A stretch of 64,000 bases of DNA from CAZIJH01 sp964539655. Its GTDB lineage: Archaea > Aenigmatarchaeota > Aenigmatarchaeia > CG10238-14 > SCSR01. Shown here one piece after another: positions 34,908 to 43,184 of the stretch (positions are counted from its first letter, which is position 1; each line of letters starts with the position of its first letter). Location of the stretch: positions 62,001-126,000 of the forward strand of contig CAZIJH010000001.1 of assembly GCA_964539655.1 (NCBI GenBank), in the 5' to 3' direction. The position numbers were made by a program, and so were the translations under genes. The notes beneath the pieces were generated by a model, which was given only the letters and a program-made list of their open reading frames with translations, was not told the DNA's origin and did not search any database.

Positions 34908-37900
34908 TTAAGAGCATCCGCTCGTGGTTCCGCACGAAGTGCACACGTAGCACGATCCGCTTCTCACCATGAACGATCCGCAATCGGAGCAGACCTGCGC
35001 GTCGTCGAAATTCTCGTCCTCGTCTTCTGATTTCTTGCTCTCGTCTGCGAACACATTGAGCTTCGCCTGCTTCTCGGTCTCCGACAGTTCGTACGTCTTC
35101 GCTCCGTTGATTCCGAGCGACCTGTGTTCGCTCTCCGGAAGGAACTTCAGTCCGAGCCATCTGAAAATATAATCGACAATGGATTTCGCTACCTGTATCT
35201 GCGGATTGTCCGTCCATCCGCTCGGCTCGAATCTCGTGTGCACGAACTTGTCGACGAGAACTTTCAGCGGAGTTCCGTACTGCAGCGCCATCGCGATTGC
35301 AAGGCCGAACGAGTCCATCATTCCCGCGAGCGAGCTTCCCTCTTTCGCCATCTTGACGAATATTTCTCCGGGAGTCCCGTCCTCGTAGAGCCCGACCGTG
35401 AGATATCCTTCCTGGTTGCCGACTCTGAACTTGTGAGTTATAGATTTTCTTTCTGCCGGCAGTTTCCTTCTCGCAGGCAATTTCACTTCCTTCTTCTCGT
35501 CGGTCTTCGTGTTCAAAGGCTGCGAAAGTTTTGATCCGTCGCGATAAAGAGCTATGGATTTCAGCCCGAGCTTCCAGCTCTGCATGTAAGCGTTCTTCAC
35601 GTCGTCGATCGTGGAATCGTTCGGCATGTTTATCGTTTTGCTGATTGATCCCGACAGGAATGGCTGGACTGCAGACATCATTAAGATATGGCCCATGTAT
35701 CCTATCATCCTCTTTCCTTTTCGTCCGCATTTGTTTGCGCAGTCGAAGACACGGTAGTGTTCTTCTTTCAAATGCGGCGCGCCTTCGATGGTCATTGTTC
35801 CGCAGATAAAATCGTTTGCAACTTCGATCTCCTGGTCAGAAAATCCGAGAGCCTTCAGCAGGTCGAATTTTGGATTGTCGTACTGCTCTGCTTTGAAATT
35901 CAATTTCTCTATCGTGTCCTTTCCCAAGTTCCAAAATGTGAATGCCTGCTTCAAATCGAAAACAGACGGCAAATTTTTTTCTACCTTCTGCAGATCCTCC
36001 TGCGAGAAACCTTTCATCTTGAGCGTGAACTCGTTTATGTAAGGAGACCCTCTCAGGCTGTTAGTGCCTGCGATGTATTTTATTATGTCGCCGATTTCGT
36101 CTTGCGAATATCCGAGATTCTTCAGAGATAGCGAGACAGACTGGTTTACGATCTTGAAATAGCCTCCGCCTGCCAGCTTCTTGAATTTCACGATTGCAAA
36201 ATCAGGCTCTATTCCGGTTGTGTCGCAATCCATCTGCAGGCTGATCGTTCCTGTCGGCGCGATAAGTACTGATTGCGCGTTCCTGTATCCGTATTTTTCC
36301 CCTAGTTCCAGTGCGCGGTCCCACGCGTTGATCGCCGCGTTCAACAAGTATCCGGGACACATTTTGTGATTTATTCCTACGGGTTTTATCTCGACTTTCT
36401 CGTACTCCTTCTCGTCCGCATTGTACGCTGCCCTTCTGTGATTTCTTATTACACGCAGCATATCGTCCTTGTTCTCTTCGTATTTTGGAAACGGCCCGAG
36501 TACGCTTGCGATTTCTGCGGAGGTAGCGTACGATTCTCCTCCCATTATGCCGCTTATCGCCGCCGCGATCGCCCTCGAGTCTTCGCTGTCGTAGGGGATT
36601 CCCGACACCATCAGCATCGTCCCGAGATTTGTGTAGCCGAGGCCGAGCGTCCTGAATTCGTAGCTTCTCTTTGCGATTTCCGCGCTCGGATACTGCGCCA
36701 TGAATACGCTTATCTCCAGAACTATTGTCCAGATCCTTACCGCGTGCTTGAACGCGTCGACGTCGAATGTCTTCGTGTCCGGATCGAAAAATTTCATGAT
36801 GTTCAGCGATGCGAGGTTGCATGCGGTGTCGTCGAGAAACATATATTCTGAGCATGGATTGCTTGCACGGATCTTTCCCGAATTCGGACACGTGTGCCAG
36901 TCGTTGATGATCGTGTCGAATTGGAGTCCGGGATCTGCGCATGCCCATGCGGCCTGTCCTACCTGGTTCCACATGTCCCTAGCTTTCAGAGTCTTGCATA
37001 CTTTTCCGTTCGTCCTCCATTTCAAATCCCATGTGTCGTCGTTTGCGACTGATTCCATGAATTTGTTGCTCACGCGCACCGAGTTGTTCGAATTCTGCCC
37101 GCTCACCGTGCTGTACGCTTCGCCTTCGTAATCGGACGGATAACCGGCCGCAATAAGCGCCGCGACTTTTTTCTCCTCGTTGTATTTCCAGTTGATAAAT
37201 TTCTCGATCTCGGGATGGTCGTCGTCAAGAATCACCATCTTCGACGCGCGTCTCGTGGTTCCTCCGGATTTTATCGAGCCTGCTGTGACGTCTCCGATTT
37301 TCAAGAAGCTCAAAACTCCGGAAGATTTTCCTCCGCCTGAAAGAGGCTCGCCCTCACCTCGTATGTTCGAAAAGTTTGTTCCGCTTCCCGATCCGTATTT
37401 GTAAATTCTCGCCTCTCTCATCCAGAGGTCCATTATTCCTCCAGGGTTAACGAGGTCGTCCTTGATCGACTGTATGAAGCACGCGTGCACCTGCGGTCTC
37501 GAATAAGAATCCTTTGATTGGATCAGCTGCCCGGTCTGCGGATCAAAATAATAATGCCCTTGCGCTGGCCCGTTTATGTCGTACACAAGATTCAGTCCTG
37601 TGTTGAACCACTGCGGAGAATTCGGGGAAGCTATCTGGTTCACAAGCATGTGAGCAAGCTCGTCGTAGAAAATCTGCGCATCCTCTTCCGTAGCAAAATA
37701 TCCGCCGACCTTCCCCCAATGGGTCCATCCGGAAGCGAGCCTATGCAAAATCTGCTTCGCCGAATTTTCAGATCCGAGTACCGGCTTGCCCGACGAATCC
37801 AAAATTATGTTTCCGTTCTTGTCTTTCTGCGGAACTCCCGCCTTCCTGAAATATTTCTGTGCCAGAACATCAGTGGCGACCTGCGACCAGAATTTTGGAA

Positions 37901-38192
37901 CCTCGACATTATCCATTTCAAAAACAACTGAACCGTCTGGATTTTTTATGATCGAGCTTCGTGTGTCCCACTCGACTTGGTCAAGAGGATTTTTCCCAGC
38001 TTCCGTATAAAATCTCGGAATTTTCAGTCCGGTCGCCTGCTGTTCTACGAGCGATTCTTGGAATTCGTCTGCTATTGCTAATACCTCGCTTTGTGGGTCA
38101 AATTTTTTAGATTTTTCATCAACGGAAAAAAATTTCGCGTTGAATTTTACGTAATGGGCAACAAATAAATGGACTCGTAGATATTTAAGCAA
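34908..38192 (-). CDS. nrdJ: Adenosylcobalamin-dependent (class II) ribonucleotide reductase, 1094 aa
   Basis: Makes deoxyribonucleotides. SPQWFNTGL, QVHACFIQSIKDD, RIYKYGSGSGTNFSNIRGE, NPCSEYMFLDDTACNLASLN (catalytic Cys) and APTGTISLQMDCDTTGIEPDFA are class II features. The C-terminus carries a zinc-like CSDCGSFMVRSGSCYVCTSC and a redox tail CGTTSGCS. No intein. Start is uncertain: the only non-internal choice is TTG 38192 (MLKYLRVHLF). A B12-dependent enzyme functions with or without oxygen. Confidence 0.95.
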   Translation of the reverse strand: MLKYLRVHLFVAHYVKFNAKFFSVDEKSKKFDPQSEVLAIADEFQESLVEQQATGLKIPRFYTEAGKNPLDQVEWDTRSSIIKNPDGSVVFEMDNVEVPKFWSQVATDVLAQKYFRKAGVPQKDKNGNIILDSSGKPVLGSENSAKQILHRLASGWTHWGKVGGYFATEEDAQIFYDELAHMLVNQIASPNSPQWFNTGLNLVYDINGPAQGHYYFDPQTGQLIQSKDSYSRPQVHACFIQSIKDDLVNPGGIMDLWMREARIYKYGSGSGTNFSNIRGEGEPLSGGGKSSGVLSFLKIGDVTAGSIKSGGTTRRASKMVILDDDHPEIEKFINWKYNEEKKVAALIAAGYPSDYEGEAYSTVSGQNSNNSVRVSNKFMESVANDDTWDLKWRTNGKVCKTLKARDMWNQVGQAAWACADPGLQFDTIINDWHTCPNSGKIRASNPCSEYMFLDDTACNLASLNIMKFFDPDTKTFDVDAFKHAVRIWTIVLEISVFMAQYPSAEIAKRSYEFRTLGLGYTNLGTMLMVSGIPYDSEDSRAIAAAISGIMGGESYATSAEIASVLGPFPKYEENKDDMLRVIRNHRRAAYNADEKEYEKVEIKPVGINHKMCPGYLLNAAINAWDRALELGEKYGYRNAQSVLIAPTGTISLQMDCDTTGIEPDFAIVKFKKLAGGGYFKIVNQSVSLSLKNLGYSQDEIGDIIKYIAGTNSLRGSPYINEFTLKMKGFSQEDLQKVEKNLPSVFDLKQAFTFWNLGKDTIEKLNFKAEQYDNPKFDLLKALGFSDQEIEVANDFICGTMTIEGAPHLKEEHYRVFDCANKCGRKGKRMIGYMGHILMMSAVQPFLSGSISKTINMPNDSTIDDVKNAYMQSWKLGLKSIALYRDGSKLSQPLNTKTDEKKEVKLPARRKLPAERKSITHKFRVGNQEGYLTVGLYEDGTPGEIFVKMAKEGSSLAGMMDSFGLAIAMALQYGTPLKVLVDKFVHTRFEPSGWTDNPQIQVAKSIVDYIFRWLGLKFLPESEHRSLGINGAKTYELSETEKQAKLNVFADESKKSEDEDENFDDAQVCSDCGSFMVRSGSCYVCTSCGTTSGCS

Positions 38193-38257
38193 ATTTTGTC
38201 TTTCAAATATATTTTTAAAAATATACTCGCAAAAAATCAGTTCGGAAAAAAATTAAT

Positions 38258-38878
38258 TTATTCTTCTTCCTGCTCGTATTCCTGGATTTCTCCGATGAAA
38301 TCGTCGAGCTTGTGCGTGAATTCGGAGTCTTCCTTGATCTCCCCGCGCAATTTCTGTATTTCCCTGGCCATCAGCCAGAAAATTAGACCGAGCGAGCGTT
38401 CGCTCTTGTTGTTTGCCGGTATCACGAGGTCGATGTCCTTCGTGTCGTCGAACGTGCTTGCGACCGCGACGATGGGCACTCTTGCGCTTACTGCTTCCTT
38501 CAGCGCCTGATAGTCCGTGAGGGGGTCAGCGATGACCATCGCCTGCGCCTCGAAGAATTTTTTATAAGAAGGATTCGTCAGCGTCCCGGGCATGAATCTT
38601 CCGGTCACGATTTGTGCTCCGATCACCTCTCCGAATTTCTCTATCGCGGTCCTTCCGATCGTTTTCCTGCTGACAACTATTATCCTTTTCATCCTGCTGA
38701 GGAAATTCGCCGCGATGCGCACCCTCTCGTCGATCATCTTCCAGTCGAGGATGGCGAGCCCGTCGGGCCTTATCTTGTATATGAAGCCCTTCATCTGGCT
38801 CGTCCTTTGCTTCATGCCTATGTGGACCCCGAACTTGAGGTAGTCCTCCTTGGCAACCAAAGGTTTCGATGCTGACAT
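38258..38878 (-). CDS. rpsB: 30S ribosomal protein S2
   Basis: S2 family: GVHIGMKQRTSQMKGFIYK, RIIVVSRKTIG, GRFMPGTLTNP and VIPANNKSERSLGLIFWLMA. Archaeal type, 206 aa with an acidic C-terminal tail. Downstream of the PAC2 gene. Confidence 0.95.
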   Translation of the reverse strand: MSASKPLVAKEDYLKFGVHIGMKQRTSQMKGFIYKIRPDGLAILDWKMIDERVRIAANFLSRMKRIIVVSRKTIGRTAIEKFGEVIGAQIVTGRFMPGTLTNPSYKKFFEAQAMVIADPLTDYQALKEAVSARVPIVAVASTFDDTKDIDLVIPANNKSERSLGLIFWLMAREIQKLRGEIKEDSEFTHKLDDFIGEIQEYEQEEE

Positions 38879-38924
38879 AGAAATCTATTTCAATCTTCAA
38901 GTTTTTAAAGTTTAAAAAACACGC

Positions 38925-39728
38925 CTAGCCGATGTAAGTCAGCTTCTCTTTGTCGCTCGGGGCCTTCTCTCCCGGCTGCCTCATCATCATCTGCTGCATC
39001 GTCTGCTTCTCCACGGACTGCATCTTCTTGATGAACTCTTCCATTTCTTTTATTTTCTTCTCGAGTTTTCCCGTGTCCAGTTTTATTCCGAGTATCTTTG
39101 TCATTATTTTCAGTATCTCCTCTGCCGATTTCGGATCTGGAATTATCGGAAGCCCCACGGTCTCGCCGAGAAGGCACACTCCCTTTATCCCGTAGTATCT
39201 TCCGAGCCCGAGCAGCAGTCCGCTTGCGCCAACTATCGTTCCCACCCTGCTTCCCGCGTCGAAATCTATGCCTACGTTCTTGTATTTCTTCGCCATGTCA
39301 GGGTCACTCACTGCGCCGATCACTTTCGGTTTTGCTTTCTTCTCGCCGACGCTCAGTCCTGCAAGCGTGAACATCTCTTTCACGCCGAGTTTTTTTATAA
39401 AATCAAGTATGGTGTTGACGATTTCGTAATGGCCTTCCGGATCGATGCTCTGCGAATCTCCGATAAGTATGACTAGATCTCTCTGTCCCCTGTTCTTCGC
39501 CTTCAAATAATAAAATTCGTTTTTCAAAACGTGCACGGCGGAAGACTGGTGCAAAAGGACGAAAGGCATGAAATGGGACGACGTGAGCTCTGCGAATTTT
39601 TTCGCGCCAAGTTCCTCGACCATGTACCCTGCTGCGATCCTTCCGACGTTTCCCACGCCGGGAAGGCCTTCGATGAAAATAGGATCCTTTAGTTTCGGCT
39701 TCTCGAGCTCGATGACTTTCGTTGCCAT
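38925..39728 (-). CDS. PAC2-family protein (proteasome assembly chaperone-like), 267 aa
   Basis: FIEGLPGVGNVGRIAAGYMV and CLLGETVGLPIIPDPKSA are PAC2 motifs. Family members in archaea are ATP-grasp-associated or proteasome assembly chaperones; the exact role is open. The C-terminus is a Met/Gln-rich coiled coil (EKQTMQQMMMR). Confidence 0.88.
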   Translation of the reverse strand: MATKVIELEKPKLKDPIFIEGLPGVGNVGRIAAGYMVEELGAKKFAELTSSHFMPFVLLHQSSAVHVLKNEFYYLKAKNRGQRDLVILIGDSQSIDPEGHYEIVNTILDFIKKLGVKEMFTLAGLSVGEKKAKPKVIGAVSDPDMAKKYKNVGIDFDAGSRVGTIVGASGLLLGLGRYYGIKGVCLLGETVGLPIIPDPKSAEEILKIMTKILGIKLDTGKLEKKIKEMEEFIKKMQSVEKQTMQQMMMRQPGEKAPSDKEKLTYIG

Positions 39729-39753
39729 ATAGAATTATTGTATCTTATATTAT

Positions 39754-39948
39754 TTAATTTGTTCCCTTGTTCTCGCTACCGGATTCCAATTGTCTTCTAT
39801 ATTTTCCGTATTTGTCTTCCGGAGAAAATTTCGGAGGATTCGGATTCGAAGTTTTGCTGCCACAATCTGGGCAGACGTCCTTGAACGTGTACCTTTTGCA
39901 TGCCGGGCATTTTTTAATCTTCGTGCTCACAGCAACTGCACTCTCCAA
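39754..39948 (-). CDS. nop10: H/ACA RNP protein Nop10
   Basis: KKCPACKRYTFKDVCPDCGSK is a zinc ribbon followed by NPNPPKFSPEDKYGKYRRQL, the Nop10 signature that bridges Cbf5 and L7Ae in pseudouridylation. An upstream ATG (39948) gives MESAVA before a GTG at 39930 (VSTKIKK), which may be the true start. Overlaps the Nudix gene by 35 nt. Confidence 0.9.
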   Translation of the reverse strand: MESAVAVSTKIKKCPACKRYTFKDVCPDCGSKTSNPNPPKFSPEDKYGKYRRQLESGSENKGTN

Positions 39949-40363
39949 AAAATTCTCGAACGAGTTTCCTAAGGCTTTCGTTCGGAAACGTTCCGTCGCT
40001 TTCCAAGAATTCTTCAGGTGTCACCCATTCGCACGTTGAAATTTTTTCTTCCTTGTCAGGGTTGTTGCCGGTATCGAATTCTCCCGAAACTTTGCTGCAC
40101 AAAAATGTGGAACACACCACTTGTGATTTATCCGTTTCGCGAAAGAAATGCCATACCCCGATCGGTGCCGCAATTTCGATTTGCAATCCGGTCTCTTCAA
40201 GAACTTCGCGCTTTAGGCAATCCTCTGGGTCCTCACCGTAATGCATGCGGCCTCCAGGTATGTCCCAAATCGATTTGCCGTTGATATTTTTTTTCAAAGC
40301 TAAAATTTTCCCGTCTTCGATTATCAGTGCTTTCATTGCTGCGAATATTTTCGGCTCGTCCAT
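39914..40363 (-). CDS. Nudix hydrolase, 149 aa
   Basis: Complete Nudix box GGRMHYGEDPEDCLKREVLEE. Typical ADP-ribose or oxidised-nucleotide type; substrate unknown. Lies in the aIF2-alpha cluster, 4 nt downstream of it. Confidence 0.88.
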   Translation of the reverse strand: MDEPKIFAAMKALIIEDGKILALKKNINGKSIWDIPGGRMHYGEDPEDCLKREVLEETGLQIEIAAPIGVWHFFRETDKSQVVCSTFLCSKVSGEFDTGNNPDKEEKISTCEWVTPEEFLESDGTFPNESLRKLVREFFGECSCCEHED

Positions 40364-40367
40364 ATGG

Positions 40368-41150
40368 TCACTTTACAAAAGCGTAGCTCATCTCGACGCC
40401 CGACTCTTTTGATTTCCTGACGGCGGATTCCAGCAGCTCCTTCAGTTTCTTCTCCCCGTTTTTCGGGTCGATTGTCTTCAGTTCCACTCTGTACTTAGGA
40501 GCCGATATGTATCTCACGGAAATATTTTTCTTTTCGATCTCGGCGAAAACTGATTTTAATTTGTCAAGTCCTTCTGGATCGTAGCTTTTAGCATCGACCT
40601 CAATTTTCAAAATTACTTCCTTGTCCTTCATCGTTTTTTCTACAATGTCGATAAGAGTGTCCTTCCATTTTTTGGAAATGTCCAAATCGTCGAGAACAGA
40701 GTGATTCTTTTTGATCTCGTCGAATGCCGTGAAATATTCCCCGAATTTTTCCGTCAGCAGCGAGCCCACTTCCTTGTTCGCCTCCTCGACGCTCTTGCCC
40801 ATCTCGGTCGCGATCTGCTCGAAAATCTTCTCGGCCCTGTGGGTCCTTCTTATGAAGTTCATCTTCTGCTTTTCTTCGGAATGAGATACTCTCTTTAGGC
40901 TGAGATTCACAAAATTTTTATCAGATTCTATCCTGACGACCTTTGCGACGTATTGCTTGTCCGGCTTGACGAACTCCCTTATGTCGCGAACCCATTTTCC
41001 CGCGACTTCGGAAATGTGTATCATGCCTTCTATGTTATTGTACTCCGGAAGGTCGCACCATGCGGCGAAGGATGTCACTCGTTTTATCTTGCAAAGCCCG
41101 AGCTCTCCCGTCTGCGGCAGATCTATTCTCGGTTCGTCTTTCATCTTCAT
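40368..41150 (-). CDS. Translation initiation factor aIF2-alpha
   Basis: S1-fold N-terminal domain GELGLCKIKRVTSFAAWCDL, PEYNNIEGMIHISEVAGKWV, then VSLSLKRV-type closure and a helical and alpha/beta C-terminal domain. Full length (260 aa). Alpha subunit of the aIF2 heterotrimer delivering initiator tRNA. The order aIF2-alpha, Nop10, PAC2 is a conserved archaeal cluster. Confidence 0.95.
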   Translation of the reverse strand: MKMKDEPRIDLPQTGELGLCKIKRVTSFAAWCDLPEYNNIEGMIHISEVAGKWVRDIREFVKPDKQYVAKVVRIESDKNFVNLSLKRVSHSEEKQKMNFIRRTHRAEKIFEQIATEMGKSVEEANKEVGSLLTEKFGEYFTAFDEIKKNHSVLDDLDISKKWKDTLIDIVEKTMKDKEVILKIEVDAKSYDPEGLDKLKSVFAEIEKKNISVRYISAPKYRVELKTIDPKNGEKKLKELLESAVRKSKESGVEMSYAFVK

Positions 41151-41190
41151 CAGTAATTAGATTAAGCAAGATTCAGATTTATATAGAAAT

Positions 41191-41499
41191 TTATTCAGAC
41201 AGTTTTTTCTTGAACTCGGCGACCATGCTTATGAAATCGTCGATCTTGTCCATAGTCAGGACGAATCCCTGCTTCGTCGGGCCCTTGTAGCTCGGCGTGT
41301 TCAGCCACACCCTGAAATCAATCCTGTCCTCGCCCTTGTAATTGGTTTTTTTGATCACGAGCACGGAACCTTCCCTCAGTATGAATTCGCCGAGCTTGAT
41401 GTCTTTCTGCGGCTCTGAAAGAGTTTCTTCGGTTGTTTTCTCCTCAGCAGTTTCCTCTTCGGCCGGTTTTTTTATCTTAGGTTCCTTTTTCTTTCTCAT
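41191..41499 (-). CDS. PC4/Sub1-like ssDNA-binding protein, 102 aa
   Basis: A disordered acidic/Lys-rich N-terminal 35 residues followed by DFRVWLNTPSYKGPTKQGF and LTMDKIDDFISMVAEF, the beta-sheet plus helix of PC4-type proteins. Probably binds melted DNA and assists transcription. Confidence 0.65.
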   Translation of the reverse strand: MRKKKEPKIKKPAEEETAEEKTTEETLSEPQKDIKLGEFILREGSVLVIKKTNYKGEDRIDFRVWLNTPSYKGPTKQGFVLTMDKIDDFISMVAEFKKKLSE

Positions 41500-41573
41500 T
41501 AAATAAAACTTTAATTGAACCAGTAGAAATAGTTATTGCTCTTTCAAAATTTTGATTGAAAGAAAAAATTAAT

Positions 41574-42170
41574 TTAGGAAACCCACATGTACCATGTGAT
41601 GTTGAGCGTGTCGCTCGGCTGCAGCGTCACTGTTGAAAATGTAGTCACAGCGAACAAAGCTTCTCCCGCCTGAGCTGCAGTTGTCGTGTTGAAGACTCCT
41701 GTGACGTTTACCTGAATCGATGCGCACGTGTTTGTGAACTGCTTCGAAATTGACCAGTTGCCGACTTGGTATCCTGTCGTGTTTGTCGAAAGTCCGATCG
41801 TTCCAGCGGCCCTGTGCAGTCCGCATCCCGAATTCGCCGCAGTCAACTCGTTCGCGATCGAAATGTTGCCCTGGCCGATCGCTTCAGAAGTGTTTCCCAA
41901 TGCGATTGCGCTTATCGCGGACAACGGAGTCGAGTATAACAACAAATCCCTCGTGTGGTTCTTGCCCTTATCGGTGAACAGATTGCTCTTGCATTGTATC
42001 AGATCGTCATTTTTGTAAATGCATACGCCGTTGTTGTACTTGATTGAATTGTCTTCGCTCGCGCCAGACAGTGACGAGACGGAATTCAGCAGCATTCCTG
42101 AATAAGCTATAGAACTTCCTAGGACAATTATGGATAATGAAAAAATAACGAGAGACGTTTTATTATCCAT
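41574..42170 (-). CDS. Exported Thr/Asn-rich protein, 198 aa
   Basis: ATG 42170 (MDNKTSLVIFS) with an N-terminal signal/anchor helix, then a beta-rich domain with many Asn-X-Ser/Thr sites ending LQPSDTLNITWYMWVS, a jelly-roll-like edge. Single Cys pair CIYKNDDLIQC. No named family. Confidence 0.65.
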   Translation of the reverse strand: MDNKTSLVIFSLSIIVLGSSIAYSGMLLNSVSSLSGASEDNSIKYNNGVCIYKNDDLIQCKSNLFTDKGKNHTRDLLLYSTPLSAISAIALGNTSEAIGQGNISIANELTAANSGCGLHRAAGTIGLSTNTTGYQVGNWSISKQFTNTCASIQVNVTGVFNTTTAAQAGEALFAVTTFSTVTLQPSDTLNITWYMWVS

Positions 42171-42306
42171 GTTACGGGCCTTAAAAAAAACTTCGTTTTG
42201 CTCGCTTATAAAGTTTCCAAACTGATAATTTTTGCGAAGTTTCAATTTTTGCGTTTACAAATCGGCCATATTTAAATCCGCGTCAAATAATTTATTATTG
42301 GAACAG

Positions 42307-42819
42307 ATGAGATTTGTAGAATTTCTAATAATCCCGTTGCTCATTGTCGGCTACCTGTTTTTTGTTGATTTCATAGTCGCGAACAACGTCTCTGTTCCCG
42401 GAATTTCTCAGGTGGATCAATTTTCGTCGCCGGGCGCAACCGAAGTCAAATTCGGAGAGGCTCTCTCGGTTGTTGCAATGCGTCCCTATTTCAACGGACT
42501 GATCAGGCTGCCAACTTACACCGGTTCGCTCGGATACATCGGTTGGATGCACGACCTTTTCTTCAATTTTGTAATGTTGCTCGCTGTTTCTTTTGTTGCG
42601 TTTGAAATTTACCTGACAATTAGGGGAAAAAAGGAGGTTAGTTACATGAAGAACAATTGGAATTCGTCGCAGACCAGAAGTTTTGACTGGATGAGACTTG
42701 CAAAGGCAGCCGCCGCCGGGATAGTTTTCTGGATAGCGGCCGCGATGCTTTCGGGCGACACCGCAAGCATAGCTCTCGGTCTTTTGGTCGCGTACCTTGA
42801 ATACAGAAGACAAGGCTGA
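42307..42819 (+). CDS. Membrane protein, 170 aa
   Basis: ATG 42307 (MRFVEFLIIPLLIVG), preceded by a TATA-like ATATTTAAAT at 42269-42278. An N-terminal helix, an extracytoplasmic loop with VPGISQVDQFSSPG, then helices near residues 95-115 and 145-165. Unknown function. First of the co-directional run leading to the surface-protein block. Confidence 0.68.
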   Translation: MRFVEFLIIPLLIVGYLFFVDFIVANNVSVPGISQVDQFSSPGATEVKFGEALSVVAMRPYFNGLIRLPTYTGSLGYIGWMHDLFFNFVMLLAVSFVAFEIYLTIRGKKEVSYMKNNWNSSQTRSFDWMRLAKAAAAGIVFWIAAAMLSGDTASIALGLLVAYLEYRRQG

Positions 42820-42926
42820 ACCTGAAAATAAATTGCAGTTTGAATCGGTTGCCCGATGTAGTCGGTCTTATAACAATCTGTCGGAGATTTCCCGTTTTAA
42901 ATGTTTAAGAGGCTGGATTTACAAAT

Positions 42927-42940
42927 CATCATTAGTGATG
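42927..42940. promoter_or_regulatory. Palindromic operator-like site before the HTH gene
   Basis: CATCATTAGTGATG, with 5-bp arms CATCA/TGATG, sits 10 nt before the HTH ATG and just downstream of a TTTTAAATGTTTAAG element. Overlap with the transcription start would suit repression by the downstream HTH protein. Confidence 0.45.
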
Positions 42941-42950
42941 GACACTAAAG

Positions 42951-43184
42951 ATGATTATGGCCGGCGATGAGGAAAGAATCAAACGCAAGATAACCAGCGT
43001 GCTGCGTTCGCACAGGGAAGGGCTGACGATAAAAGATTTGTCTACGCTGGTTTCCGCGCACAGGCAGACGATAGCGAAATACGTTCTTGTTCTGGAAGCT
43101 GAAGGAGTGGTTTATAGGAGGGAGGTCGGTTCTGCGACTCTGCATTACCTGAAGAAATTTTTTGGAGGCAAAATAAATGGATAG
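42951..43184 (+). CDS. Winged helix-turn-helix regulator, 77 aa
   Basis: MIMAGDEERIKRKITSVLRS then EGLTIKDLSTLVSAHRQTIAKYV is a helix-turn-helix, and GVVYRREVGSATLHYLKK a wing. Overlaps the next ORF by 8 nt, so it is coupled to the large surface protein and is a likely local regulator of it. Confidence 0.8.
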   Translation: MIMAGDEERIKRKITSVLRSHREGLTIKDLSTLVSAHRQTIAKYVLVLEAEGVVYRREVGSATLHYLKKFFGGKING

